From Nocardiopsis prasina DSM 43845 (lineage in GTDB: Bacteria > Actinomycetota > Actinomycetes > Streptosporangiales > Streptosporangiaceae), in assembly GCF_000341265.1 (NCBI RefSeq), contig NZ_ANAE01000140.1, positions 21,479 to 62,668 of the forward strand: a stretch of DNA of 41,190 nt. Direction: 5' to 3'. The translations under genes and the position numbers were made by a program. Positions 8,069 to 15,293 of this stretch are shown one piece after another (positions within the stretch are counted from its first letter, which is position 1; every line of letters begins with the position of its first letter). The notes under the pieces are model-generated. The model had not been told where the DNA came from. It worked only from the letters and a program-made list of their open reading frames with translations, and searched no databases.

Positions 8069-9031
8069 ATGCCTGAATACGCGTTCCAGGCCCGCGGCCT
8101 GGTCAAACGGTTCGGCCGGACGACCGCGCTGTCCGGGGTCGACCTGGCCGCCCGGCCCGGGTCGGTCCTGGGCGTCCTGGGCCCCAACGGCGCGGGCAAG
8201 ACCACCGCCGTCCGTGTCCTGGCCACCCTCGCCCGCCCGGACGAGGGCACCGCCTCGGTCGGCGGCTTCGACGTCGTACGCGAGGCACCAAGGGCACGCC
8301 GCCTGATCGGACTGACCGGCCAGGGTTCGATGGTCGACGACGAACTCTCCGGTCACGCCAACCTGGTGCTCCTGGGTCAACTCCTGGACCTGCGAAGAGG
8401 AGAGGCCCACGCCCGCGCGGACCACCTCCTGACCCGCTTCGGGCTCACCGAAGCCGCCCGGCGCCCCGTCACCACCTACTCCGGAGGCATGCGGCGCCGC
8501 CTGGACCTGGCGGCCAGCCTGGTGGGGCGGCCCAGCGTGGTCTTCCTCGACGAACCCTCCGTAGGGCTCGACCCCGGACGGCGCGAGGACCTGTGGCGGA
8601 TGGTCCGCGAACTCACGGCGGAGGGGACCACCGTGCTGCTCACCACGCAGTACCTGGAGGAGGCCGACGCCCTCGCCGACGAGATCGCGGTGATCGACCG
8701 GGGCCGCGTGATCGCCGACGGCACGCCCGCCGAACTCAAACGCGTGGTGGGCGGGCAGGCCGTTTCCCTCCGGACCGCCGACCCCCTTCGAGCCGAGGAG
8801 GCCGCGGAGGTCATGCGGCGGGTCACGGGCCGTGAACCCGAGCACACCCGCCACACCCTGTCCGTCCCGGTCGAGGGTGACTCCTCGGCCTGGGACGTGG
8901 CCGGGGAACTGCGGGAGCGGGGGATCACGGTGACCGAGTTCTCCCTGCACCTGCCCAGCCTCGACGAGGTGTTCTTCGCGCTGACCGGAGCACCCCGGAA
9001 CACCGACACGGAGAAGGAGTCCGCCGCATGA
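8069..9031 (+). CDS. ABC exporter ATP-binding protein, DrrA type
   Basis: 320 residues. Walker A GPNGAGKTT (about 44-52), signature YSGGMRRRLDLA, Walker B VVFLDEPSVGLD, then TTQYLEEADALAD with the H-loop position changed to Gln, as in the DrrA/CcmA drug-resistance group. The C-terminal 90 residues form the regulatory extension usual for DrrA (ending LPSLDEVFFALTG). It powers export of a lipophilic antibiotic or lipid with the permease encoded next. The start ATG at 8069 follows AGAGGGAG. The stop overlaps the permease start by 4 nt (ATGA), giving translational coupling. Likely controlled by the divergent TetR regulator. Confidence 0.93.
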   Translation: MPEYAFQARGLVKRFGRTTALSGVDLAARPGSVLGVLGPNGAGKTTAVRVLATLARPDEGTASVGGFDVVREAPRARRLIGLTGQGSMVDDELSGHANLVLLGQLLDLRRGEAHARADHLLTRFGLTEAARRPVTTYSGGMRRRLDLAASLVGRPSVVFLDEPSVGLDPGRREDLWRMVRELTAEGTTVLLTTQYLEEADALADEIAVIDRGRVIADGTPAELKRVVGGQAVSLRTADPLRAEEAAEVMRRVTGREPEHTRHTLSVPVEGDSSAWDVAGELRERGITVTEFSLHLPSLDEVFFALTGAPRNTDTEKESAA

Positions 9032-9825
9032 GCACCGTCGAGACACGAACGGCCGCCCCTCGCCCCGCGCCCCTCGTCCGGCACAGCCTGGTGCTGGCCC
9101 GGCGCGGCCTGGCCAAATCCCTGCGCAACCCGGGTTCGCTCGTGAACGGCGTGATGACCCCGGCCCTGTTCATGATCCTGTTCGTGTACCTGTTCGGCGG
9201 GTCGGTGTCCGGCTCCACCGGCGCCTACCTCCAGTACCTCTTCCCGGGCGTCCTGGTGATGGGCGCGGGCATCGCTGGAATGCTCTCGTCGGGACTGACC
9301 ATCAACATCGACATGAAGAAGGGCGTCTACGACCGCTTCCGGAGTCTGCCCATCGGCCGCTCGGCCCCTCTGCTCGGCTCCGTCCTGGCCGACCTGGTCC
9401 GCTACCTCGTCACGGTGCTGGTCCTGTTCGCGATCGGGCACCTGATGGGCTTTCGCGTGGAGACCGACCCCGGTTCCGCGATCGCCGCCTGCGCGCTGGC
9501 CATCGGCTTCGGATTCGGCCTGAGCTGGGTGATGGTGTTCCTGGGCGTGCTGCTGCGCGACGAGGGAGCCGTCATGGCCATCACCTTCGTGGCGATCCTG
9601 CCGCTGCTGCTGGGCACCAGCATGGCCGCGCCGGTCGAGACCCTGCCGGACTGGCTGCGGGCCTGGGCCGGGGCCAACCCGGTCACCCACGCCATGGACG
9701 CCGCCCGAGCCCTGCTGACCGGCACCCCGGCGGGTGACTCGGTCGCCCTCACGCTGGTCTGGTCGGCCGCGCTGGTCACGGTGTTCGCCCCGCTGTCGGT
9801 CTGGGCCTTCAACCGCGAACGCTGA
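9028..9825 (+). CDS. ABC exporter permease, DrrB / ABC-2 type
   Basis: 265 residues with six hydrophobic segments. RSLPIGRSAPLLGSVLADLV after segment 2 is the ABC-2 consensus of DrrB-like permeases, and the C-terminal part has WLRAWAGANPVTHAMDAARA, also typical. It forms the membrane channel for the ATPase encoded immediately upstream, with which it overlaps by 4 nt. The pair should export a hydrophobic compound; no biosynthetic cluster is visible nearby to suggest which. Confidence 0.92.
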   Translation: MSTVETRTAAPRPAPLVRHSLVLARRGLAKSLRNPGSLVNGVMTPALFMILFVYLFGGSVSGSTGAYLQYLFPGVLVMGAGIAGMLSSGLTINIDMKKGVYDRFRSLPIGRSAPLLGSVLADLVRYLVTVLVLFAIGHLMGFRVETDPGSAIAACALAIGFGFGLSWVMVFLGVLLRDEGAVMAITFVAILPLLLGTSMAAPVETLPDWLRAWAGANPVTHAMDAARALLTGTPAGDSVALTLVWSAALVTVFAPLSVWAFNRER

Positions 9826-9919
9826 ACCGGGTCCCGCACGCGGCCCGGCCCGTGGGTTCGACTGCCCCGGGTGGCCGGGGAGGGGTAGTGCCGCCGCCAC
9901 CCGGGAGCGCGGCGGCACC

Positions 9920-10170
9920 ATGGTGCCCTTCGACCCCGACCCGGCCCTCCGGTACGCCCTCCACGTCGTGGCCATGCGGGCGGGCCGCGTCGGCGCACAG
10001 GGGCCGCCGTCCGAAGTGGTGGCGCAGGCGCGCTCCACGAGGTGTTCCCGGTGGAGCCCTCGGGGCTCACCGCCCCGGAGTCGGGCACCCCGGTGATCGT
10101 TCCCCCAGCCGACCGCGGGTCCCCGGACCGGGGCGGCGGCGGCGTGCCGACGTCCGCCCCGCTCCCCTAG
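9920..10170 (+). pseudogene. Decayed 3' fragment of a siderophore-type ABC ATPase (FecE/FhuC-like)
   Basis: Two frames together read like the last 80 residues of an iron-siderophore ATPase. Frame A (about 9938-10030) gives DPALRYALHVVAMRAGRV then GAQGPPSEVVAQA. Frame B (about 10033-10170) continues LHEVFPVEPSGLTAPESGTP then VIVPP and stops at 10168-10170. Intact family members end with ...LRYADHVVAMRDGRVVAQG, PPSEVVT, EVFGL, and DPVTGTPxVVP. The switch near 10031 is a -1/+2 frameshift. No Walker A, signature or Walker B remains upstream, so most of the gene is gone. An intact ATPase of this type lies 3 kb downstream at 13281. This fragment fills most of the 400-bp gap after the DrrB gene. Confidence 0.65.
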
Positions 10171-10174
10171 GCTG

Positions 10175-10219
10175 ACCCCCGCCGGTCCGGTCCCCCTCGT
10201 CGGGTTTCCCGGCGGGGGT
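10175..10219 (+). other. Stem-loop just upstream of the hydrolase ribosome site
   Basis: ACCCCCGCCGG (10175-10185) pairs perfectly with CCGGCGGGGGT (10209-10219) across a 23-nt loop, ending 2 nt before the GAGAGGAG ribosome site of the hydrolase gene. It could be the terminator of the decayed ATPase gene or a 5'-leader structure; there is no T-tract. Confidence 0.35.
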
Positions 10220-10234
10220 ACGAGAGGAGTCGCG

Positions 10235-11188
10235 TTGAGCGTCCAGCACCACCACGTCGAGGTGAACGGCCTCCGCCTGCACGTCGCCGAACAGGGCGAG
10301 GGACCACTGGTCCTGCTGCTGCACGGGTTCCCGGAGAGCTGGTACTCCTGGCGGCACCAGTTCGCCGCCCTCGCCGACGCCGGGTACCGGGTGGTCGCCC
10401 CCGACCAGCGCGGGTACGCTCGAAGCGACCGTGCGCCCAGCTCGGAGGAGTACACACTGCCGCACCTGGTCGGCGACGTCACCGCGCTGATCGGCGCGCT
10501 CGGCGCCGAGGAGGCCGTGGTGGTCGGCCACGACTGGGGAGCGGTGGTCGCGTGGACCACGGCGCTGCTGCGGCCCGATCTGGTCCGTGCCGTGGCCGGG
10601 CTCAGCGTTCCGCCGCTGCCGCCCGCCGGGCTGCCCTCCGTCGAGTCCTCTCGCCGTGCCTACGGCGAGGGCTACTACCAGGCCTACTTCCAGGAGCCCG
10701 GCCGAGCCGACGCCGAGATGTCGGCGGACCCGGCCTCGACGCTGCGGCGGATCCTGGTGGGGGCCTCCGGGGCCAGCCCGCCGCGGCCGTGGGTCGTCCC
10801 CGAGGGGGTACGGCTGATCGACACCCTGCCCGAGCCGGAGGAGCTGCCCGCGTGGCTCACCGCCGAGGACGTCGAGGTGTTCGCCGGGGACTACGCGGCA
10901 CCGGACGCCTTCACCGGCCCCCTCGACTGGTACCGCAACATCGACCGCAACCAGGGCCTGATGGCCGCGTTCCAGGGGCTGCGCATCGAGGTTCCGGCAC
11001 TGTACGCGGTGGGCGACCGCGACATGGTCTCCGCCCTCCGGGGCGTGCCCGAACTCCGCGCGGCGCTCACCCTGATCGCTCCTAAGCTCCACACCGACCT
11101 GACTCTGCCCGGCTGCGGCCACTGGACCCAGCAGGAACGCCCCGAGGAGGTCAACCGGGCCCTCCTGGACTTCCTCGCCGCACTGTGA
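10235..11188 (+). CDS. Alpha/beta-hydrolase, epoxide-hydrolase-like
   Basis: 317 residues. The lid-and-core arrangement of soluble epoxide hydrolases is clear: oxyanion motif HGFPESWYSWRHQF (about 29-42), APDQRGYARSD, nucleophile elbow VVGHDWGAVVAW with Asp as nucleophile, acid Asp in YAVGDRDMV, and catalytic His in GCGHWTQQE near the C-terminus. An Asp rather than Ser nucleophile points to epoxide (or haloalkane) hydrolysis through an ester intermediate. The TTG at 10235 is chosen because GAGAGGAG lies 5 nt upstream and the next residues, VQHHHVEVNGLRLHV, are the usual start of the family. The transporter gene follows after 14 nt, probably in one operon. Confidence 0.9.
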   Translation: MSVQHHHVEVNGLRLHVAEQGEGPLVLLLHGFPESWYSWRHQFAALADAGYRVVAPDQRGYARSDRAPSSEEYTLPHLVGDVTALIGALGAEEAVVVGHDWGAVVAWTTALLRPDLVRAVAGLSVPPLPPAGLPSVESSRRAYGEGYYQAYFQEPGRADAEMSADPASTLRRILVGASGASPPRPWVVPEGVRLIDTLPEPEELPAWLTAEDVEVFAGDYAAPDAFTGPLDWYRNIDRNQGLMAAFQGLRIEVPALYAVGDRDMVSALRGVPELRAALTLIAPKLHTDLTLPGCGHWTQQERPEEVNRALLDFLAAL

Positions 11189-11202
11189 ACGGAACCTGAC
11201 CG

Positions 11203-12171
11203 ATGTCGATCGCCGAACGCCTCCAGAGCCTGTTCGTGGCCCTGGCCGCCGTGGCCGGCCTGGTGGCGGGGCTGCTGGTGCCGATCGGCCCGGCGGCCGA
11301 ACACGTGGTGCTGCCCGCGCTGCTCGTGATGCTCGCCGCCGTGTTCGTGCAGATGGACGCCGCCCACGTGGGCGAGGTCCGGCGGGCCAGGACCCTGGTG
11401 GTCCTCAGCCTGGTCCTGAACTTCGTGTTCACCCCGGCACTGGCTTGGGCCCTGGGCGCGGGCCTGCTCGGCGGGCAGCCGGACCTGCGCATCGGTCTGC
11501 TGTTGCTGCTGGTCACCCCCTGCACGGACTGGTACCTGGTCTTCACCGCCATGGCGCGGGGCCACACCGGTATCGCCGCCGCCCTGCTACCGGTCAACCT
11601 GGTCCTCCAGCTGGCCCTGCTGCCGGTGTACGTGCTGCTGCTGGGCGGGCGGGCCGCCATGGTCGACGCGGGCACCCTCGCCGAGGCGGTCCTGCTCGTG
11701 CTGGTGGTGCCGCTGGCTGTGGCGGTCCTGGTCCGGTGGGGAGCGGCCCGGTTCCGGGACGCCGACTGGCGCGAGCGCCACGTGACCGGACCGGCCGGGC
11801 GCCTGGTGCTACCGCTGCTGTACGCGGCCGTGTTCGCGATGTTCGCCTGGCAGGCGCGCACCGTCCTGGAACACCTCGGCGACCTGTTCGCGCTGCTCCT
11901 CCCGTTGGCGGTGTTCTTCGTGGTCCTGCCGCTGGTCGCGGTCGGTCTGTCCCGGCTGGCGCGTCTGCCCGCCGACCAGAGGGTGGCCCTGACCATGGTC
12001 ACCACCGCCCGCAACTCGCCCATCGCTCTGGCGATCGCGGTCGCGGCCTTCCCCGACCGGCCGCTCATCGCGGTCGCCCTGGTGGTCGGACCACTCCTGG
12101 AACTGCCCGTTCTGGCCCTGCTCGCCCAACTGGTGCGCCACCGGAGCGGGCAGGGGAGCACCACGACCTGA
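11203..12171 (+). CDS. SBF/BASS-fold transporter annotated widely as arsenic resistance protein
   Basis: 322 residues with about ten membrane segments. LLLVTPCTDWYLVFTAMARG, then HTGIAAALLPVNLVLQL, matches the substrate-site region of the bile-acid:sodium symporter/ACR3 superfamily (PF01758), where ACR3 proteins have a conserved Cys in a PCT motif; that Cys is present (VTPCTDWY). The second repeat has TTARNSPIALAIAVAAFPD, also typical. It may export arsenite or transport an organic anion. No ArsR, ArsC or ArsM gene flanks it, so an arsenic role is not supported by context. It lies 14 nt behind the epoxide-hydrolase-like gene and is probably cotranscribed. Confidence 0.82.
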   Translation: MSIAERLQSLFVALAAVAGLVAGLLVPIGPAAEHVVLPALLVMLAAVFVQMDAAHVGEVRRARTLVVLSLVLNFVFTPALAWALGAGLLGGQPDLRIGLLLLLVTPCTDWYLVFTAMARGHTGIAAALLPVNLVLQLALLPVYVLLLGGRAAMVDAGTLAEAVLLVLVVPLAVAVLVRWGAARFRDADWRERHVTGPAGRLVLPLLYAAVFAMFAWQARTVLEHLGDLFALLLPLAVFFVVLPLVAVGLSRLARLPADQRVALTMVTTARNSPIALAIAVAAFPDRPLIAVALVVGPLLELPVLALLAQLVRHRSGQGSTTT

Positions 12172-12317
12172 CCCGTGTGCCCCCTCCGGGAACCACCCGC
12201 ACCCGAAGTGCGCGTGTGCCGACCCCGATGTGATGACCTGGGGGAATTCGGCTATTTTTACGGTGTCGGCGCAGGTCGTCGGCGGTGGCTTCCCGGAGCG
12301 GAGGGAGTGGGGCGCCA

Positions 12318-13163
12318 GTGGGTGTGACCGAGTTCGCCGTGGCCTCCGAGGGCGCCGGGGCGGGGGCCTGGCGCCGTGAGCCCAGGACCCGTCTGCGCCG
12401 GGCCTCCGCACTGCCCGAGGGAGCACCCTCCCCCTTCGTGATCGTCTCCGAGTCGCACGAGCCGGGAGGACCCACGGAGTGGGAGCCGCACGCGCATCCG
12501 GCACACGAGCTGGTGTGGGTGCGCCAAGGAGCGCTGACCGCCCGTGCGGGAGACCGCCTGTTCACCGTCTCGGCGGGATGCGGGCTCTGGGTGCCCGCCG
12601 GTGAGGTGCACACGGGTCGGTTGACGGCCGGAGCCGGGCTGCACAACGCCTTCTTCTCCCCGGACCGCACGCCCCTCGCCTTCGCGGAGCCGACGGCCAT
12701 CGCGATGACCCCGGCGCTGGAGTCGCTGCTGATCCACCTGGCCCGGACGGACATCGGCACCGGGGCGCGTTCGCGGGCGGAGGCGGTCGTGTTCGACCTG
12801 CTGGAGCCGACCGCTCCGCGCCTGGCACTGCGACTGCCGGGCGACGCCCGCGCCGACAGCATCGCCGGGGCACTCATGGCGGATCCCTCGGACGACCGTT
12901 CACTGGAGGAGTGGGCGCGCGGCCTGGGAACCAGCCCCCGCACGATCACTCGTGTGTTCCGCGCCTCCACGGGTCTGTCCTTCGCGCAGTGGCGACAGTC
13001 ACTGCGCGTCCACCGGGCCCTGGCGCTGCTCAGCGAGGGAAACGAGGTCCAGGAGGTCTCCGAACTGCTCGGATACGCCCAGACCAGCACGTTCATCGAC
13101 GCTTTCCGACGCGTGATGGGCACGACCCCGGGCGCGTTCACGGGTCACTCACGCGGGCAGTGA
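12318..13163 (+). CDS. AraC-family transcriptional regulator of the iron-uptake locus
   Basis: About 281 residues. The N-terminal half is a cupin sensor (EPHAHPAHELVWVRQGALTA, GLWVPAGEVHTGRL). The C-terminal 100 residues are two helix-turn-helix units (LEEWARGLGTSPRTITRVF; QEVSELLGYAQTSTFIDAFR, then RVMGTTPGAF). The frame is open from a GTG at 12285, but the GTG at 12318 is 10 nt behind GGAGGGAG and is the better start; a GTG at 12324 is also possible. It precedes the siderophore-uptake genes in the same direction, separated by the iron box promoter. AraC proteins next to such genes often activate uptake when they sense the ferric siderophore; that role is inferred here from position. Confidence 0.88.
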   Translation: MGVTEFAVASEGAGAGAWRREPRTRLRRASALPEGAPSPFVIVSESHEPGGPTEWEPHAHPAHELVWVRQGALTARAGDRLFTVSAGCGLWVPAGEVHTGRLTAGAGLHNAFFSPDRTPLAFAEPTAIAMTPALESLLIHLARTDIGTGARSRAEAVVFDLLEPTAPRLALRLPGDARADSIAGALMADPSDDRSLEEWARGLGTSPRTITRVFRASTGLSFAQWRQSLRVHRALALLSEGNEVQEVSELLGYAQTSTFIDAFRRVMGTTPGAFTGHSRGQ

Positions 13164-13197
13164 CCGGTTCTCCGTATCGGCTGTCCGGATGTCCTGA

Positions 13198-13249
13198 TTG
13201 CAGCCAGGACGCACCCGAACCTATTCTGAGTGAGTGAAGGCTAACCTAA
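13198..13249 (+). promoter_or_regulatory. Iron-uptake promoter with DmdR/IdeR-type iron box
   Basis: TGAGTGAAGGCTAACCTAA (13231-13249) matches the 19-bp actinobacterial iron box (TTAGGTTAGGCTAACCTAA) at 15 positions, the right half perfectly. A plausible promoter, TTGCAG (13198-13203), 18 nt, TATTCT (13222-13227), lies just upstream, so the box covers the start of transcription. Ferrous DmdR/IdeR would shut off the operon in iron-rich cells. Confidence 0.8.
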
Positions 13250-13280
13250 CTTCTTGCTGCGTCGGCCCTGCTCACGTCCG

Positions 13281-14138
13281 ATGCGCCACACTCTTCTGGC
13301 GGGTGGTGCGCCGAGCACCGCGCCGCGCGTGAGCGCCCTGAACGGGGACCGGCTCGTCCTGCGCTACGGCGGGACCACCGTCGTCCACGGAACCTCGCTG
13401 ACCCTGACCACCGGTCAGGTCACCGCACTGGTCGGACCGAACGGCAGCGGAAAGTCCACCCTCCTGCGCGCACTGGCCCGCCTCCACCGTGTCGACGGCG
13501 GCCAGGTGACACTCGGAGGCGGCGACGGTGCGCCGGACCGTCCGGTGTCCCTGCTCAGCGCACGCCGGTTCGCCCGGGAGGTCACCCTCTTCGCCCAGTC
13601 CCGGCCCGTGCCGGAGGGACTGACGGTGAGCGAGGTCGTCGCCTTCGGTCGCCACCCCCACCGCCGCGGTTTCGCGGGCCCGTCCGCCGAGGACCGGGAA
13701 GCGATCGAACGCGCGATGCGGGTCACCGGGGTGCGGGACATGGCCGACCGGGCCGCCGGGCAGCTCTCCGGTGGGGAGATGCAACGCGTCTGGCTCGCCG
13801 CCTGCCTGTCCCAGGACACCGGAGTGGTGCTGCTCGACGAACCCACGAACCACCTGGACCTGCGCTACCAGATCGAGACCCTCGACCTGATCCGGGACCT
13901 GGCCGAGGACCACGGGGTCGCGGTCGGGGTCGTCCTGCACGACCTGGACCACGCCGCTCGCGTCGCGGACCGGGTGCTGCTGTTGAGCTCCGGTCGCGCG
14001 CACGCCGAGGGACCGCCCTCCGAAGTGCTCACCACCGACAACCTCAGCGAGGTCTACGGCCTCCGGATCGAGGTCACCCGGGACCCCACCGGCCGGCTCC
14101 GCATGGACCCGGTCGGCCGTCACCCGGCCCACCGGTAG
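13281..14138 (+). CDS. Ferric-siderophore ABC transporter ATP-binding protein
   Basis: About 285 residues. Walker A GPNGSGKST, signature LSGGEMQRVWLAACLSQD, Walker B VVLLDEPTNHLDL, H-loop VVLHDLDHAARVADRV, then GPPSEVLTTDNLSEVYGL: this is the FecE/FhuC group that powers uptake of ferric siderophores or cobalamin. The start is uncertain. The frame opens at a TTG at 13254, has an ATG at 13281 and a GTG at 13329 (SALNGDRLVLRYGG, the usual family start), and none has a convincing ribosome site. The iron box ends 5 nt before the TTG. Binding protein and permease genes follow in the same operon. Confidence 0.92.
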   Translation: MRHTLLAGGAPSTAPRVSALNGDRLVLRYGGTTVVHGTSLTLTTGQVTALVGPNGSGKSTLLRALARLHRVDGGQVTLGGGDGAPDRPVSLLSARRFAREVTLFAQSRPVPEGLTVSEVVAFGRHPHRRGFAGPSAEDREAIERAMRVTGVRDMADRAAGQLSGGEMQRVWLAACLSQDTGVVLLDEPTNHLDLRYQIETLDLIRDLAEDHGVAVGVVLHDLDHAARVADRVLLLSSGRAHAEGPPSEVLTTDNLSEVYGLRIEVTRDPTGRLRMDPVGRHPAHR

Positions 14139-14240
14139 GTCCTCCCCTTCCTGACCGGCACCGCCCCCCGTTTGCCCGTGCCCGGCGTCCCCACCCCTCA
14201 GCGAAGTCCCCAGAGCAGTTCGAAGCAGAGAGAACCCACC

Positions 14241-15293
14241 ATGACCAGTGCCAGCAGACTCGCGACCCTCACCGCCGTGGCCGTCGCCCTGATCGCTTCG
14301 GGGTGCGGCACGACCAGTGTCGACGAGACCGAGCCCGAGGCCCTCGCGGCGCCCCCTTCGGAGGACTGCGCCGAGGACGCCACGGCCACCTCGACCGACC
14401 CGGTGACGCTGACCGACGGCGTCGGCCGGGAGGTGGAACTCGACCAGCCCGCCGAACGCGTCGCGGTCCTGGAGTGGCAGCAGGTCGAGGACGCCCTCAC
14501 GCTGTGCGTCACCCCGGTGGCCGTGGCCGACCCCGAGGGCTACAGCACGTGGGTGAGCGCGGAGGAGCTGCCCGAGGGAGTGACGGACATCGGCAACCGC
14601 GAGGAGCCCGACCTCGACACCCTGTACGCGCAGGACCCCGACCTCGTGGTCGTGGAGGCCGCCGGACCCGACGACGAGATCATCGCCCGTCTGGAGGAGC
14701 GCGGCGTGCCGGTCCTCGTCACCCGCGGCGCCGACCCGGCCGACCCCATCGGCAACATGCTGGACGTCTTCGAGATGATCGGTGAGGCGACCGGCCGCAC
14801 CGAACGGGCCGACGAGGTCGTTCGGGAGTTCGAGGACCACCTGGCCGGGGCCCGCGAGCAGGTGGCCGACGTCGACCTCCCCACCACCGACTTCCTGTTC
14901 TTCGACGGATGGCTCCAGGGCGGCAACCTCACCATCCGCCCCTATGGTCAGGGCGCCCTGTTCACCGCGCTCGGCGAGGAGCTCGGGATGACCTCCGCCT
15001 GGACCGACGACATCAACGACGCCTACGGCGACGGCGGCGTCGACCCCTCCTACGGTCTCGCGCAGACCGATGTCGAGGGCCTGACCGCCGTGGGTGAGGC
15101 CACCCTCTTCTACGCCAACGACGAGGGTGTCGGCGGCTACGTGGAGGAGCTGGAGAAGAACCCGATCTGGACCTCCCTCCCGGCCGTCAAGGAGGAGCGG
15201 GCGCACGCCTTCCCCCCGAGGGTGTGGGGCGCGGGCGGCCCGCGTTCGACCGCCCAGGCCATCGACGCCTTCGTCGACTCCCTCACGCGGTAA
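14241..15293 (+). CDS. Iron-siderophore-binding lipoprotein
   Basis: 350 residues. The N-terminus is a lipoprotein signal: RLATLTAVAVALIASGC, with Cys22 as the lipidated residue (the -3 position is Ala rather than Leu). The mature part is a class III periplasmic-binding protein (PF01497): DGVGREVELDQPAERVAVLE, then PDLDTLYAQDPDLVVVEAAG, and a C-terminal lobe ending AQAIDAFVDSLTR. It should capture a ferric siderophore outside the membrane and hand it to the permease. The ATG at 14241 is chosen over an upstream GTG (14172) because it gives the signal peptide. The stop TAA overlaps the permease ATG by 1 nt (TAATG). Confidence 0.93.
   Translation: MTSASRLATLTAVAVALIASGCGTTSVDETEPEALAAPPSEDCAEDATATSTDPVTLTDGVGREVELDQPAERVAVLEWQQVEDALTLCVTPVAVADPEGYSTWVSAEELPEGVTDIGNREEPDLDTLYAQDPDLVVVEAAGPDDEIIARLEERGVPVLVTRGADPADPIGNMLDVFEMIGEATGRTERADEVVREFEDHLAGAREQVADVDLPTTDFLFFDGWLQGGNLTIRPYGQGALFTALGEELGMTSAWTDDINDAYGDGGVDPSYGLAQTDVEGLTAVGEATLFYANDEGVGGYVEELEKNPIWTSLPAVKEERAHAFPPRVWGAGGPRSTAQAIDAFVDSLTR

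Noticed and set aside
9852..10175. Independent small gene after the exporter permease
   Set aside because: No start signal or coherent protein in one frame; the similarity to ATPase C-termini is split over two frames, so a pseudogene fits better.
11203..12171. Firm arsenite exporter (acr3) assignment
   Set aside because: The fold and the PCT Cys fit, but no other ars gene is near and the SBF superfamily has many substrates, so the symbol was withheld.
13272..15206. 644-codon minus-strand open frame
   Set aside because: Antisense to the siderophore ATPase and binding-protein genes, which have full motifs and context.
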